This document shows positions 46,046-54,995 of a stretch of 64,000 bases of DNA, piece after piece. The translations under genes were made by a program, and so were the position numbers. Under the pieces are notes generated by a model. It saw nothing but the letters and a program-made list of their open reading frames with translations, was not told the origin of the DNA and did not search any database. Positions within the stretch are counted from its first letter, which is position 1. Each line of letters starts with the position of its first letter. This DNA is from Myroides profundi (GTDB taxonomy: Bacteria > Bacteroidota > Bacteroidia > Flavobacteriales > Flavobacteriaceae), in assembly GCF_000833025.1 (NCBI RefSeq), contig NZ_CP010817.1, forward strand, positions 3,720,001 through 3,784,000. Reading direction: 5' to 3'.

Positions 46046-46101
46046 CTTCGCTATAAAGATATTTTTATTTTTATCGTTAAATCAATAATTAACTGTTCTA
46101 C

Positions 46102-46109
46102 TATATTTG
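46102..46109 (+). promoter_or_regulatory. -7 box of the Rieske-like lipoprotein gene
   Basis: TATATTTG is a full match. Transcription would start near 46116, leaving a leader of about 38 nt. The -33 element is poor. Confidence 0.6.
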
Positions 46110-46110
46110 T

Positions 46111-46141
46111 CAAAGTTAAATAATTAAATTTGTTTTTCAAA
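46111..46141 (-). promoter_or_regulatory. Promoter of greA-HIT
   Basis: On the minus strand TTTG at 46141-46138, a 19-nt spacer and TAACTTTG at 46118-46111 are a complete match. The start near 46104 gives a leader of about 105 nt containing the hairpin at 46026-46045. Confidence 0.78.
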
Positions 46142-46153
46142 TAGTTTATTAAA

Positions 46154-46609
46154 ATGAAGAAATTATTTCTAATCCTATTTACTTTACTAATATCTACAGC
46201 ATGTAGTAAAAGTGGTAGTGGGTATCACAACCCTTATCTACCTAATGTAAAAGTCAATCTTATGGTAAATCTGTACCAAGCAGATGCAGACTTCCTAAGA
46301 TATCAGAACGGAACTTATGTAACCTATAATCACGGTATTATAGGTGTAGCAATATTCAACGCTGGCTCACAATATTTCGCTTATGATCTAACCTGTCCTG
46401 ATCATGCGTTTGACCCTGTCACGTCTAGATTAGTACAAAAAAAGCCTAACGATCCGTATGTATACTGTACCAATAAACTTCAGCATAATGGAGAAGAACC
46501 TGCCTTCTATCTAGGCAACGGACAGTCTATAAAACCAGGGCTACAATACAACCAACTGAAGCCTTATCCTGTAAGGAAAAGTGGTGATAATATCTTCGTA
46601 ACTTACTAA
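46154..46609 (+). CDS. Lipoprotein resembling a degenerate Rieske fold
   Basis: A signal peptide ends at Cys17 (STAC). The C-terminal part reads YDLTCPDHAFD, VYCTNKLQH, GNGQSIKPGLQYNQLKPYPV and NIFVTY, the order of a Rieske ferredoxin domain, in which the last segments line up with LKPYPV-type strands. The cluster ligands of true Rieske proteins (C-x-H and C-x2-H) are not conserved: spacing here is C-x2-H and C-x5-H. It may have lost the cluster. It diverges from greA over a shared promoter region. Confidence 0.6.
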   Translation: MKKLFLILFTLLISTACSKSGSGYHNPYLPNVKVNLMVNLYQADADFLRYQNGTYVTYNHGIIGVAIFNAGSQYFAYDLTCPDHAFDPVTSRLVQKKPNDPYVYCTNKLQHNGEEPAFYLGNGQSIKPGLQYNQLKPYPVRKSGDNIFVTY

Positions 46610-46633
46610 TAAGTAAATCCTATCAATCTATAT

Positions 46634-46662
46634 CAATACTCCTTCATCGGAGTATTTTTTTT
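46634..46662 (+). terminator. Terminator after the Rieske-like lipoprotein gene
   Basis: AATACTCC/GGAGTATT form the stem with a 6-nt loop, followed by a run of T. Confidence 0.87.
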
Positions 46663-46681
46663 GTACATTACTCTCTTGTGG

Positions 46682-46862
46682 AGATGGTTCGGGTAGAGAT
46701 TTAGTACAGTTCGGTAAACATCCTCTCAACCCAAGTAAATACTAGTTATTACCGAATAACTTCCGAACAACATAAAAACAAAAAAGAATAAACACCTGTA
46801 TTTCAATCATTTAAAACAAAAAAAATTCTCCATTATAAGTCAAAAAGAGCAAATAGAGTCAT
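46682..46862 (-). repeat. Dispersed intergenic element, copy 2 (candidate structured RNA)
   Basis: On the minus strand this matches the element at 6621-6820: ATGACTCTATTTG, CTTTTTGACtTATaATGGAG, then an 87-nt block (46768 down to 46682) with GTTCGGA at its start and CTCTACCCGAACCATCT at its end. The hairpin at 46745-46760 (GTTATT, CGGT, AATAAC on the minus strand) replaces the GTGTT/AACAC stem of copy 1. No ORF is evident. It sits between two converging genes. Confidence 0.75.
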
Positions 46863-46940
46863 TCTCTCCATATCAGTTCATTATACCTCATAAGACCTAC
46901 AGCATCTTACTAACAGCAACATTACGATAAAACAAAACCA

Positions 46941-46968
46941 AAAAAAACCACCATATCGCTATGGTGGT
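46941..46968 (-). terminator. Terminator of the TonB-dependent receptor gene
   Basis: ACCACCAT/ATGGTGGT form an 8-bp stem and on the minus strand are followed by a T-run. Confidence 0.86.
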
Positions 46969-47011
46969 CTCTATAAATAATCTAGCCTATTAGATTGTTT
47001 ATTAATATGGA

Positions 47012-49153
47012 TTAGAACTTAATAGTCAGTCCTGCCAAGATATTAAACTCTGCCTGTGGATAATATGATGGTCCCCATTCTGGGTCATAATATCCATTAG
47101 ACATATATTTTACATTAAATATATTATTTGCCAATACAGATACACCTACTGATCGTACCCATCCTTTAATCGGGAACTCATAAGTAGCACTTAGATCGTT
47201 GATAAAATATGAATCAAGCTTTGATTCCTTAGCATCTAAGTTAGCCATATATTGTTCTCCTACGAACTTCGTTAGAAGAGATACACTCATCCCCTCTACA
47301 GGTAAATACGTAATGGCATTAGATGCGATAAAATCAGGAGAGAACGCGATATTCGTAGTACCTAGATTTATAGGTAGTCCATCTACAGTCGTCATAAAGT
47401 TCTTATTCTTATTAGCACTAATAGTCATACTAGGTGCCCAATATAACTTATCTAATATTCTCACATTCGCATCGATCTCGATACCCGCTCTATAACTATC
47501 ACCACTATTTGCTCTTAACATAGCTCCTACATCGTTTATTTCTCCTGTTAAAATAAGTTGGTTTCTATACTTCATATAGTATGCGTTCACATTCACAGTA
47601 GCACGGTCTCCTTTAAATCTCCATCCTAGCTCATAGTCATCCATGCTCTCAGACTTAGGTTTTCCTTCGCCTTCGTAGTCCTTTCTATTCGGCTCTCTAT
47701 TCCCTTTAGCATAAGAGAAATATAGTTGGTTCGAATCATTCAGCTGATAAGTAATACCTCCTTTTGGGTTAAAGAAGTTAAATTTATCATCTACTAACCC
47801 TGTCTCGATACCATTAGCCTCATAAGTAACACGTCTATACTGCATATCTCCATATAAGCTCCACTGATCAGCGAACTGCCAAGTAGCTTTCGCATAGAAG
47901 TTAAGGTCTGTCTTTACAGCATCGTCTCTGTAGTACTCATAGTTAGGTGCTATCTTCACGGGCTCTCTAGTCCACAACACATTACCGAAGTGGTCTCCTT
48001 CATATTTATTCGCTCCTCCCCCTACTATTACATTAAGCTTATCCGTAGTATAGTTCGTATTAAACACCATACCGTAGAAATGATTCGCTAAACTCTTCTG
48101 TCTGATAAGGTCTGTCTTATTTACCTCCTTACCGTCTACGATGATAGGTTGGAATCCATAAGTCTTAAACTTCTGGTTCGTCTTATAGTTCTCATAATAT
48201 CCATCGCCCTTAGTATAGTGAAGTGATACGTTAGATGACCATGCTGGTGACCACTTCTCGCTCCAATGTAGCTGATAGTGTGTCTGAATATAATTATCCG
48301 TTTCATTGTCATAGAACTGCGTATTACCTTGATCATCCTTATACTTCCCTGCAGGGTTATAGCGACGACCGTACTTATCTATGTCTTCCTGAGATACACC
48401 ATTCCACGCTTGATAAGTCTTCTGCTTACCACCGAATACCACAGCCTTTACTAACGATGTCTCACCTACATACACTCCTTGTAAGTAGTATGACTTCATC
48501 CTAGAAGACGCACGATCTATATACCCATCAGACTTCATATCTGATAGACGACCAGCAATCTCAAACTTATCATTGATCAATCCTGTGCTAAACTTCACAG
48601 TAGACTTACGCGTATTATAACTTCCAAAAGAATTAGAGATTTCTCCATTCGCCTCATGTGAGAAGTCATCTGTCTTTAGATTAAGACTCGCACCGAATGC
48701 GGCTGATCCGTTAGTAGAAGTACCTACACCACGCTGTAACTGTAGATTCTGGACAGATGATGTAAAGTCTGGCATATTTACCCAAAACGAACCTTGTGAC
48801 TCTCCATCATTATAGGGAATCCCGTTTAAGGTCACGTTGACACGTGTAGCGTCTGATCCTCGTACTCTGAAGCTAGAGTAACCTATCCCGTTACCAGCAT
48901 CTGTAGTAGTCACTACTGAGGTCATATAAGACATGATGGTAGGGATATCTTGTCCGAGATTGCGCTTTCCGATCTCATTCTTAGACAAGTTAGCATAAGC
49001 GATAGGCGTCTTCTCATCTGCACGAACAGCTGATAATACGATCTCGTTAAGTGTTGATTGTTGAACAGAATCTTTAACTTGTTTCTCTTGTGCATAGGTC
49101 GAACTTGCACAAACAGCAGTTAAAAATAAAGATTGAAGTAATGTTTTTTTCAT
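47012..49153 (-). CDS. TonB-dependent outer-membrane receptor, probably for thiamine
   Basis: The 713-residue protein has a signal peptide ending STYAQ, a plug domain (SSFRVRGSDATRVNVTLNGI, GSFWVNMPDFTSSVQNLQLQRG) and a 22-strand-type barrel ending in Phe (LAGLTIKF). Such receptors import large or scarce ligands using TonB energy. The ligand is inferred from the TPP riboswitch in its leader (49247-49316) and the PnuC-family transporter gene upstream, an arrangement typical of Bacteroidota thiamine uptake. Receptor sequence alone would not identify the ligand. Confidence 0.9.
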   Translation of the reverse strand: MKKTLLQSLFLTAVCASSTYAQEKQVKDSVQQSTLNEIVLSAVRADEKTPIAYANLSKNEIGKRNLGQDIPTIMSYMTSVVTTTDAGNGIGYSSFRVRGSDATRVNVTLNGIPYNDGESQGSFWVNMPDFTSSVQNLQLQRGVGTSTNGSAAFGASLNLKTDDFSHEANGEISNSFGSYNTRKSTVKFSTGLINDKFEIAGRLSDMKSDGYIDRASSRMKSYYLQGVYVGETSLVKAVVFGGKQKTYQAWNGVSQEDIDKYGRRYNPAGKYKDDQGNTQFYDNETDNYIQTHYQLHWSEKWSPAWSSNVSLHYTKGDGYYENYKTNQKFKTYGFQPIIVDGKEVNKTDLIRQKSLANHFYGMVFNTNYTTDKLNVIVGGGANKYEGDHFGNVLWTREPVKIAPNYEYYRDDAVKTDLNFYAKATWQFADQWSLYGDMQYRRVTYEANGIETGLVDDKFNFFNPKGGITYQLNDSNQLYFSYAKGNREPNRKDYEGEGKPKSESMDDYELGWRFKGDRATVNVNAYYMKYRNQLILTGEINDVGAMLRANSGDSYRAGIEIDANVRILDKLYWAPSMTISANKNKNFMTTVDGLPINLGTTNIAFSPDFIASNAITYLPVEGMSVSLLTKFVGEQYMANLDAKESKLDSYFINDLSATYEFPIKGWVRSVGVSVLANNIFNVKYMSNGYYDPEWGPSYYPQAEFNILAGLTIKF

Positions 49154-49246
49154 TCGTAAAAAAAATATCTACAAATAAAAGGGGCAATTATTCTTATTAA
49201 TTAATAATTACACTAGTCCACAACAGTTCTAGAATGAACTGTATAT

Positions 49247-49316
49247 ACTCCCTTGGCAGCATTACCCGCCCAGGTTCTATGGGTATGATCTCAGCCGTAC
49301 GGCACCCCTTTGAGAT
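49247..49316 (-). promoter_or_regulatory. TPP riboswitch (THI element) of the TonB-dependent receptor
   Basis: The minus strand has GGGGTGCC with ACCC, a GCCGTACGGC P3 stem, CTGAGATCATACCC, AGAACCTGGGCGGGTAAT and GCCAAGGGAG: the THI-box order. Downstream, ACAGTTC/GAACTGT (49223-49242) forms a hairpin, and CCCCTTT near 49170 could compete for the GGGG of the aptamer. Confidence 0.92.
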
Positions 49317-49324
49317 TTATGGTA

Positions 49325-49357
49325 CAAATATAGGCTGTTTTTCAAGAGAAAAACAAC
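49325..49357 (-). promoter_or_regulatory. Promoter of the riboswitch-receptor unit
   Basis: On the minus strand GTTG at 49357-49354, a 21-nt spacer and TATATTTG at 49332-49325 precede the aptamer. Confidence 0.72.
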
Positions 49358-49394
49358 TATATCTAAGAAGAAGAGATGTTTAACACCTTTTTGG

Positions 49395-49793
49395 TTAAAA
49401 CACTCTCTTTCTCAAGGCTTTCTTTAAAGAATTCTGTTGTTTATTGTCTTTTCTTTTTTGCAATACTCTACGAGGAGTTTTCGTCTCTCTACGTTCTTTC
49501 TCGATGTGTAGTCCTATCGCTAATAACTGAAAGAAACGATCAATAACAATCTCTTTATTCTTAACCTGACTACGTGTATTATCTGCGTCTAGAATAAGTA
49601 CACCTTCTTTATTAAATCTATTTTTCAGACGTTCTAATAGCAGTGTTCTCTCTTCTTCTGTTACTCCTTGAGAGTTTAGACAATCCCAAGATAGAACCAC
49701 TTTAGACGATACTTTATTTACATTCTGACCACCAGCTCCACTACTGCGTACAGCCTTAAATGTCAATTCTCTTTCTATTATTTCTCTAAGCAT
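49395..49793 (-). CDS. arfB: Alternative ribosome-rescue factor ArfB (peptidyl-tRNA hydrolase)
   Basis: The catalytic loop GAGGQNVNKVSSKV (GGQ at about residues 20-22) and a long basic C-terminal tail (TKTPRRVLQKRKDNKQQNSL) identify ArfB/YaeJ rather than a full release factor: there is no anticodon-like domain, and 132 residues is right. It rescues ribosomes stalled at mRNA ends. It overlaps the pnuC-family gene by 16 bp on the same strand. Confidence 0.92.
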   Translation of the reverse strand: MLREIIERELTFKAVRSSGAGGQNVNKVSSKVVLSWDCLNSQGVTEEERTLLLERLKNRFNKEGVLILDADNTRSQVKNKEIVIDRFFQLLAIGLHIEKERRETKTPRRVLQKRKDNKQQNSLKKALRKRVF

Positions 49794-50404
49794 TTTTCTC
49801 TATTTATTGTTTTATACCACGATATATAAGCCATCGTAGCTAATACTGTAAAGATAGCAAATTGTACTGCTAATATCCCATATCCTCTATAAGCATATAA
49901 CGGAACAGAGATAATATCTCCTATGATCCACAGTGTCCAGTTCTCTATCTTCTTTAGTGCCATATAGTACATTCCTGTGAAGAAGATACCTGATGTGATA
50001 ATGTCTATATAGTTCTCAGGTAGGATCTCTTTGCCAGAGAAGTGATAAACGCCATAGATGATCACAAGAGTAACTGCGAATATGATAAGTCCTTTCATTT
50101 TCTCACTGGTGTTCGTACGACTAATCTTTAGAAGAGTATCTCCGTCTTTCTGTCTAGACCAGTTATACCAACCATATACACTCATGATAGAGTAATATCC
50201 ATTCAAGATCATGTCTCCATAATATCCTATCACATAGAGTAAGTAAACAGTGATAATCGTAGCAATAATGCCTGTAGGATAGACAAGGATGTTCTCCTTA
50301 CCCGCATACCATACACTCATAATCCCAAAGATAAATACTATAGATTCTAACACTATCTGAAGCGTACTAGCCTCTCTATATGCTCCAAAAAAAAAGTCAA
50401 TCAT
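49778..50404 (-). CDS. pnuC: PnuC-family vitamin transporter, possibly thiamine-specific (PnuT)
   Basis: This has about seven membrane helices and the PnuC motifs MSVYGWYNWSRQ (about 84-95) and GIIATIITVYLLYVIGYYGDMILN. The ATG at 50404 (MIDFFFGAYREAS) is chosen over 50434 because the longer form would begin inside the preceding terminator hairpin. PnuC proteins move nicotinamide riboside; PnuT moves thiamine. The neighbouring TPP-controlled receptor suggests thiamine, but this gene itself lies upstream of the riboswitch. Confidence 0.8.
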   Translation of the reverse strand: MIDFFFGAYREASTLQIVLESIVFIFGIMSVWYAGKENILVYPTGIIATIITVYLLYVIGYYGDMILNGYYSIMSVYGWYNWSRQKDGDTLLKISRTNTSEKMKGLIIFAVTLVIIYGVYHFSGKEILPENYIDIITSGIFFTGMYYMALKKIENWTLWIIGDIISVPLYAYRGYGILAVQFAIFTVLATMAYISWYKTINREKCLEK

Positions 50405-50420
50405 AACAAATACACTTAAA

Positions 50421-50452
50421 ATAAAAAACCGCACTCTTCATGGAATGCGGTT
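50421..50452 (-). terminator. Terminator of the Bax-inhibitor-1 gene
   Basis: AACCGCA/TGCGGTT form a 7-bp stem with a 12-nt loop; on the minus strand a T-run follows. Confidence 0.83.
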
Positions 50453-50476
50453 CAAAAGTATAATATATCTTTCTAA

Positions 50477-51199
50477 TTAGTTGTTTCTACTCATTACAAT
50501 TCTCAGAATATACCAGAAAAGTAACATTAACGAAGCAAATAATGATAGAGCAGCTGGTACGTGTTGGTTAGCTGCGTATTCATTTTTAATCTGCCATGTA
50601 GAGTATAAGATCGATCCAGAAGCTAAAGCTACCATCGCTAAAGAGAACCATAACCCAAGGTTAAATCCGAAGATCATACCACAAATAATAGTACCTAACG
50701 CTAAGAAGAATCCAATACTAAGGATAGATCTCATAAAAGAGAAGTTAGCATTAGAGCTAAATACTACTCCTGTCAATCCTCCAAATAAAGCCAATGTCAT
50801 AATACCTGCCTGAGAAATCAGAGTAAGGTCATTAGTCATAGACATAGCGATATATAAAATAGGCACAAAGATAAATGCCTCTGCTAATACGTATAAAAAC
50901 AGTCCAGCATACTGCACCTTCTTATCTACTGAGTTATCAGCAAGTCTCTGTGCATACCAAGTGATCCCCATAAAGGCACCTAGCACGATCAACCATGAGA
51001 ACTTACCCATCCCAATAATAGTAAACATCCCTTCTACAATGAAAGGCGTGTTCAACATAATAGCTTCTAATACAATAAAAGCTAATACTCCTGCTGCTAA
51101 AGTAGCATAAGTCTTTTTATAAAACTGTGCTCTTACTACTTCAGACTCCATAGCTACAGGAAGCGTGTAATCAACATTTTCAAAATTGTTTTTCATCAT
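50477..51199 (-). CDS. Bax inhibitor-1/YccA family membrane protein
   Basis: The 240-residue protein has seven membrane helices and family segments VRAQFYKKTYATLAAGVLAF, LYVLAEAFIFVPILYIA and the final SLFASLMLLFWYILRI. Bacterial members are calcium-leak channels or protease modulators; none is established for this branch. Start is the first or second Met. It is monocistronic with a terminator. Confidence 0.88.
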   Translation of the reverse strand: MMKNNFENVDYTLPVAMESEVVRAQFYKKTYATLAAGVLAFIVLEAIMLNTPFIVEGMFTIIGMGKFSWLIVLGAFMGITWYAQRLADNSVDKKVQYAGLFLYVLAEAFIFVPILYIAMSMTNDLTLISQAGIMTLALFGGLTGVVFSSNANFSFMRSILSIGFFLALGTIICGMIFGFNLGLWFSLAMVALASGSILYSTWQIKNEYAANQHVPAALSLFASLMLLFWYILRIVMSRNN

Positions 51200-51248
51200 C
51201 TATATTTTTCTCAAAAGTACTAATTATCTTTTTAAAATTACTATTGCA

Positions 51249-51860
51249 TTAAGACTCTAATGCATAAACCAACACAAAGTTATCTAATTCTATCGTTTTA
51301 TATTCGAATTTTTGATTAAAAACTTCATTATTAACAAAACATTCTTTCGTTTTAAGTTCTACCTGCATATCACTTTTAAAACTCAGGCTACGTGACTCAC
51401 ACATCTTAAACATAGCTTCTTTCGCACACCATATCTCTGTTAATGTATCAATCTCATTCGAAGAATTGAAAACTGTGTTTAGTTCATCTTCATTGCAAAA
51501 CTTATTTGCAATACGCTTTATCTTATCGCGTTTCATCTCTACATCTATACCCACATTCTCCTTGCCAATGATAATACTAGCATACTCAAACGAGTGCGAA
51601 ATAGAGATAAATGAACCATCACTAAGACTAGGTCTACCATTTATATCATAACACAAATCGCTATCGCTATATCCTCCATAATGCAGCAACTGTCTGACTG
51701 CCATAAATCCCTTTTGGTGTACTTCAGATTTCATTCCTTTTAATCGCTCAGAAGAGCGCTCTTGTAGAACAACACCATTCATCAATTCCTCAAGATTCTC
51801 TTCTACTTTCCAAACTAATACCTTATAGGTTATTCCTTTGATTTCTTTTACTAAAGGCAT
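51249..51860 (-). CDS. 4'-phosphopantetheinyl transferase family protein
   Basis: The 203-residue protein has the PPTase motifs GIDVEMKRDKIKRIANKF (about residues 99-116, with metal-binding Asp and Glu) and WCAKEAMFKM (about 144-153). It adds phosphopantetheine to carrier proteins. Size suggests the Sfp-like class, which often serves secondary metabolism or lipid carriers, rather than AcpS. A TATATTTG box lies on the minus strand at 51893-51900. Confidence 0.87.
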   Translation of the reverse strand: MPLVKEIKGITYKVLVWKVEENLEELMNGVVLQERSSERLKGMKSEVHQKGFMAVRQLLHYGGYSDSDLCYDINGRPSLSDGSFISISHSFEYASIIIGKENVGIDVEMKRDKIKRIANKFCNEDELNTVFNSSNEIDTLTEIWCAKEAMFKMCESRSLSFKSDMQVELKTKECFVNNEVFNQKFEYKTIELDNFVLVYALES

Positions 51861-51955
51861 CTTATCTATTTAATTATGCAGACAAATATACTTGAATAAT
51901 AAAAACTCTTAAAAAAACATTTTACTCAATGGTAAATACTGACTTTTTAATCCAC

Positions 51956-51982
51956 AAAAAAAGCCGCTCGGGTGAGCGGCTT
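51956..51982 (-). terminator. Terminator of mscL
   Basis: AAGCCGCTC/GAGCGGCTT form a GC-rich 9-bp stem followed by T on the minus strand. Confidence 0.9.
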
Positions 51983-52007
51983 CTAAATTATTAATTGAAT
52001 CCAATTA

Positions 52008-52445
52008 TTATTGTTTCTTTAACAAGTCTCTGATTTCTGCTAAAAGATCCTCTTGAGTTGGTGCTGGTGGTCCTGCAGGTGCTTCTGGTGCAGCCTCTTC
52101 TTTCTTTCTTAATGAGTTAACTCCTTTTACTAAAAGGAATACACATAGAGCTAATAATGTAAAGTTGATTACCTCAGTAATAAAGCTACCATAAGCAAAT
52201 ACAACATTACCATCTATTCCTCTTGCTGCTGCTAGAGGTGCCCCATCAGGTGCATCACCTTTTAACACTACATACATATTAGTGAAATCAGGTGTTCCGA
52301 TAATAGCAGATACTAATGGCATAATAACATCGTTTACAACACTCGTTACAATTTTACCGAATGCTCCCCCGATGATTACCCCTACCGCTAGGTCCATTAC
52401 ATTGCCTTTGACAGCGAATTCTTTAAATTCTTTTACAAATCCCAT
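52008..52445 (-). CDS. mscL: Large-conductance mechanosensitive channel MscL
   Basis: The 145-residue protein begins with the amphipathic [33 protein letters not shown], whose GVIIGGAFG lines the pore, followed by a periplasmic loop, a second helix ([20 protein letters not shown]) and a C-terminal bundle ([16 protein letters not shown]). It releases solutes on hypo-osmotic shock. Confidence 0.97.
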   Translation of the reverse strand: MGFVKEFKEFAVKGNVMDLAVGVIIGGAFGKIVTSVVNDVIMPLVSAIIGTPDFTNMYVVLKGDAPDGAPLAAARGIDGNVVFAYGSFITEVINFTLLALCVFLLVKGVNSLRKKEEAAPEAPAGPPAPTQEDLLAEIRDLLKKQ

Positions 52446-52489
52446 AGTCTTTATTGTTTAAGTTTTGAATAGTTAAAAATATAACTTTT

Positions 52490-54931
52490 TTACTCTATAA
52501 AAAAAATTCTTTTAACGCGAAGTGCGATACTCGTTAAAATCTCATATGGTATTGTTTTTATTTTATCTGCTATAATAGTGACTGGCAGATCTTTACCAAA
52601 AATAATAACTTCATCATTTTCTTGACATTTTATTTCTGTTACATTGATCATTAGCATATCCATACAGATAGATCCAGTGATCTCTGCTTTTTGCCCATTT
52701 ACTAAGACATATCCCACAGGACCCCATGAGCGATGTACTCCATCAGCATATCCTATTGGTACTGTAGCAATACGTGTTTTACCTTCTGCGCGAAATCTTC
52801 GACCGTATCCTACACTGTCTTTATCTTTGATTTCTTTGATTTGCATAATGCGAGTTTTAAGCGTACTGACATTAGCCAATTGTTGCATTTCTTCTCTATC
52901 ATTACCAACTCCATACAGTCCTATTCCCAATCGAACCATATCAAACTGATGCTCCGAAAAGTTAAAAATACCGGATGTATTCAGAATATGGCGTATCGGA
53001 TTAATCCCTAATTCTTGTATTAATTTATCTGAGTTATGTGTAAACATCTCTATCTGCCCAAGCGTAAAGTCTGTATATTCAGGCATGTCACTTGATGATA
53101 AATGTGAGAATATAGATTTGACTTCGACCACATTAGTATGTCTAAGCACTTCTATTAACTCATCTAGATCCTCTGTCAAAAAGCCATGTCTATGCATACC
53201 TGTATCTAGCTTGATATGGATAGGATATTCATAACAGTTGCGTTCTCTAGCTACTTTTAAGAATGCATTGAGCTCACGTACAGAGTAAACCTCTGGTTCT
53301 AGATCATACGCTATCATCGCTGAGAATGCATTAATCTCAGGATTCATCACGATAATCTTAGTATTCACACCAGCTTTGCGCAATTCTATACCCTCATCTG
53401 CAAAAGCTACTCCTAGATAATCTACCTTCTCATGAGCTAATAATTTCGCTACTTCATAGCTACCATTCCCATATCCGAATGCCTTCACCATGACCATTAC
53501 TTTAGTCTCTGGCTTTAGTTTTGAACGATAAAAATTAAGATTGTGACACATCGCAGTAAGATTAACTTCTAGTACAGTCTCATGTGTCTTCTTCTCTAGC
53601 ATCGTGACGATTCTGTCAAAGCGGAATCCTCTAGCTCCTTTGACTAAGATATTCTCATCACTAAAATCCTCTACCGATACTTTCTGTAAGAACTCCTCAG
53701 TATCTCTATATAGATAAGTATTCGTCGTCCCGATTAGATACTTACTTATATGTTCTCCTATACCGATCACACGAGTTATCTGATGTGTAGACAACAGCTC
53801 TTTTAACTGACCATATATTTCCTCTTCTTCATATCCACTCTTAAACATATCGGATAGTATCACAGTCTTAGACGCGCTTACCTTATGTTTATCAAGAAAG
53901 TCAAGAGCGATAGATAGCGACTGATAATCTGCATTATACGCATCATCTATTATCGTACAGTTATTCACACCATTCTTTACCTGCATACGCAGTTCTACAG
54001 GATAAAGTCCTTGGATACGCTGTGCAATCTTCTCTGAGTCATATCCTAAGTAAGACATCGTACTAATACAAGTCATTATATTACGCACAGAACTATCATC
54101 TGTGAATGGAAGTTCTACTGAATACGAATCACCTTGATCAATAGATACGGTAAGACTAGAGGAATGAAGCTGTCCATAGACATTAGCTGACTTATCTATC
54201 AGACTCCAAGTATATACAGAGGCAACAGAACTAAAATATTGTAATAACAACTCATTCTGCTCACAAATAACCACCTCAGCATCCTGGAATAGTTTAGCTT
54301 TCTCACTCACTTTTTCTTCTAATGAGCGAAACCCTTCTCCATGCTCTTCTGTAAGCGCAGTAAAAACACCTATAGTAGGTTTGACCACCTTAGTAAGTCT
54401 CTCCATTTCACCCACAGTAGAAATTCCAACTTCGAAGATACCTAAGTTGTGCTTCTCCTCTATCCCAAATACAGATAGTGGCACACCCGTCTGAGAATTA
54501 TAACTCTTAGGGCTCTTGATGATCTTATACTCTTCGCTCAGTAGATAGTTAAGCCATTCTTTTACTACCGTCTTTCCTTTACTACCTGTAATTCCGATAA
54601 CTGGAAAATCAAAACGATCTCTATGAAAAATAGCCGCACCCTGAAGTGCAGCTAATGTATTATTAACTTTAAAGAAAAGTACTCCTTCTATAGGACATAC
54701 CTTAGTCTGGTCAGAGATGACGATATATCTGACTCCTTTATTTACCAATTCTTCGATATAATCATGTCCATCATGATTACCTCCTTTTAATGCAAAAAAT
54801 AAAGTGTGCTGATCATTCTGCAATGACCTGCTGTCTACGGATATATTCGAAATATCTACATATTCACTCTTACTGTTTCCTATAATGTCTGCTCCAATGA
54901 ATGAACAGAACGCATCCGTATTAAATTTCAT
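52490..54931 (-). CDS. Bifunctional MurF ligase / alanine racemase
   Basis: Residues 1 to about 440 form a MurF ligase (GITGSKGKTVVKEW ATP loop near 115, SYNSQTGVP, DDAYNADYQSL), adding D-Ala-D-Ala to the peptidoglycan precursor. Residues from about 455 form a type III PLP alanine racemase (MVKAFGYGNGSYE with the PLP lysine, SHLSSSD, RLGIGLYGVG, VGYGRRF, PIGYADGVHR). The fusion makes D-Ala and uses its dipeptide in one protein; it is usual in Bacteroidota. A TACCTTTG box is at 54953-54960. Confidence 0.96.
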   Translation of the reverse strand: MKFNTDAFCSFIGADIIGNSKSEYVDISNISVDSRSLQNDQHTLFFALKGGNHDGHDYIEELVNKGVRYIVISDQTKVCPIEGVLFFKVNNTLAALQGAAIFHRDRFDFPVIGITGSKGKTVVKEWLNYLLSEEYKIIKSPKSYNSQTGVPLSVFGIEEKHNLGIFEVGISTVGEMERLTKVVKPTIGVFTALTEEHGEGFRSLEEKVSEKAKLFQDAEVVICEQNELLLQYFSSVASVYTWSLIDKSANVYGQLHSSSLTVSIDQGDSYSVELPFTDDSSVRNIMTCISTMSYLGYDSEKIAQRIQGLYPVELRMQVKNGVNNCTIIDDAYNADYQSLSIALDFLDKHKVSASKTVILSDMFKSGYEEEEIYGQLKELLSTHQITRVIGIGEHISKYLIGTTNTYLYRDTEEFLQKVSVEDFSDENILVKGARGFRFDRIVTMLEKKTHETVLEVNLTAMCHNLNFYRSKLKPETKVMVMVKAFGYGNGSYEVAKLLAHEKVDYLGVAFADEGIELRKAGVNTKIIVMNPEINAFSAMIAYDLEPEVYSVRELNAFLKVARERNCYEYPIHIKLDTGMHRHGFLTEDLDELIEVLRHTNVVEVKSIFSHLSSSDMPEYTDFTLGQIEMFTHNSDKLIQELGINPIRHILNTSGIFNFSEHQFDMVRLGIGLYGVGNDREEMQQLANVSTLKTRIMQIKEIKDKDSVGYGRRFRAEGKTRIATVPIGYADGVHRSWGPVGYVLVNGQKAEITGSICMDMLMINVTEIKCQENDEVIIFGKDLPVTIIADKIKTIPYEILTSIALRVKRIFFIE

Positions 54932-54995
54932 TACTTTGCCTTATTTGATACACAAAGGTAAAGAGAGTCATACCACTCTCTATCTATATAAAATC

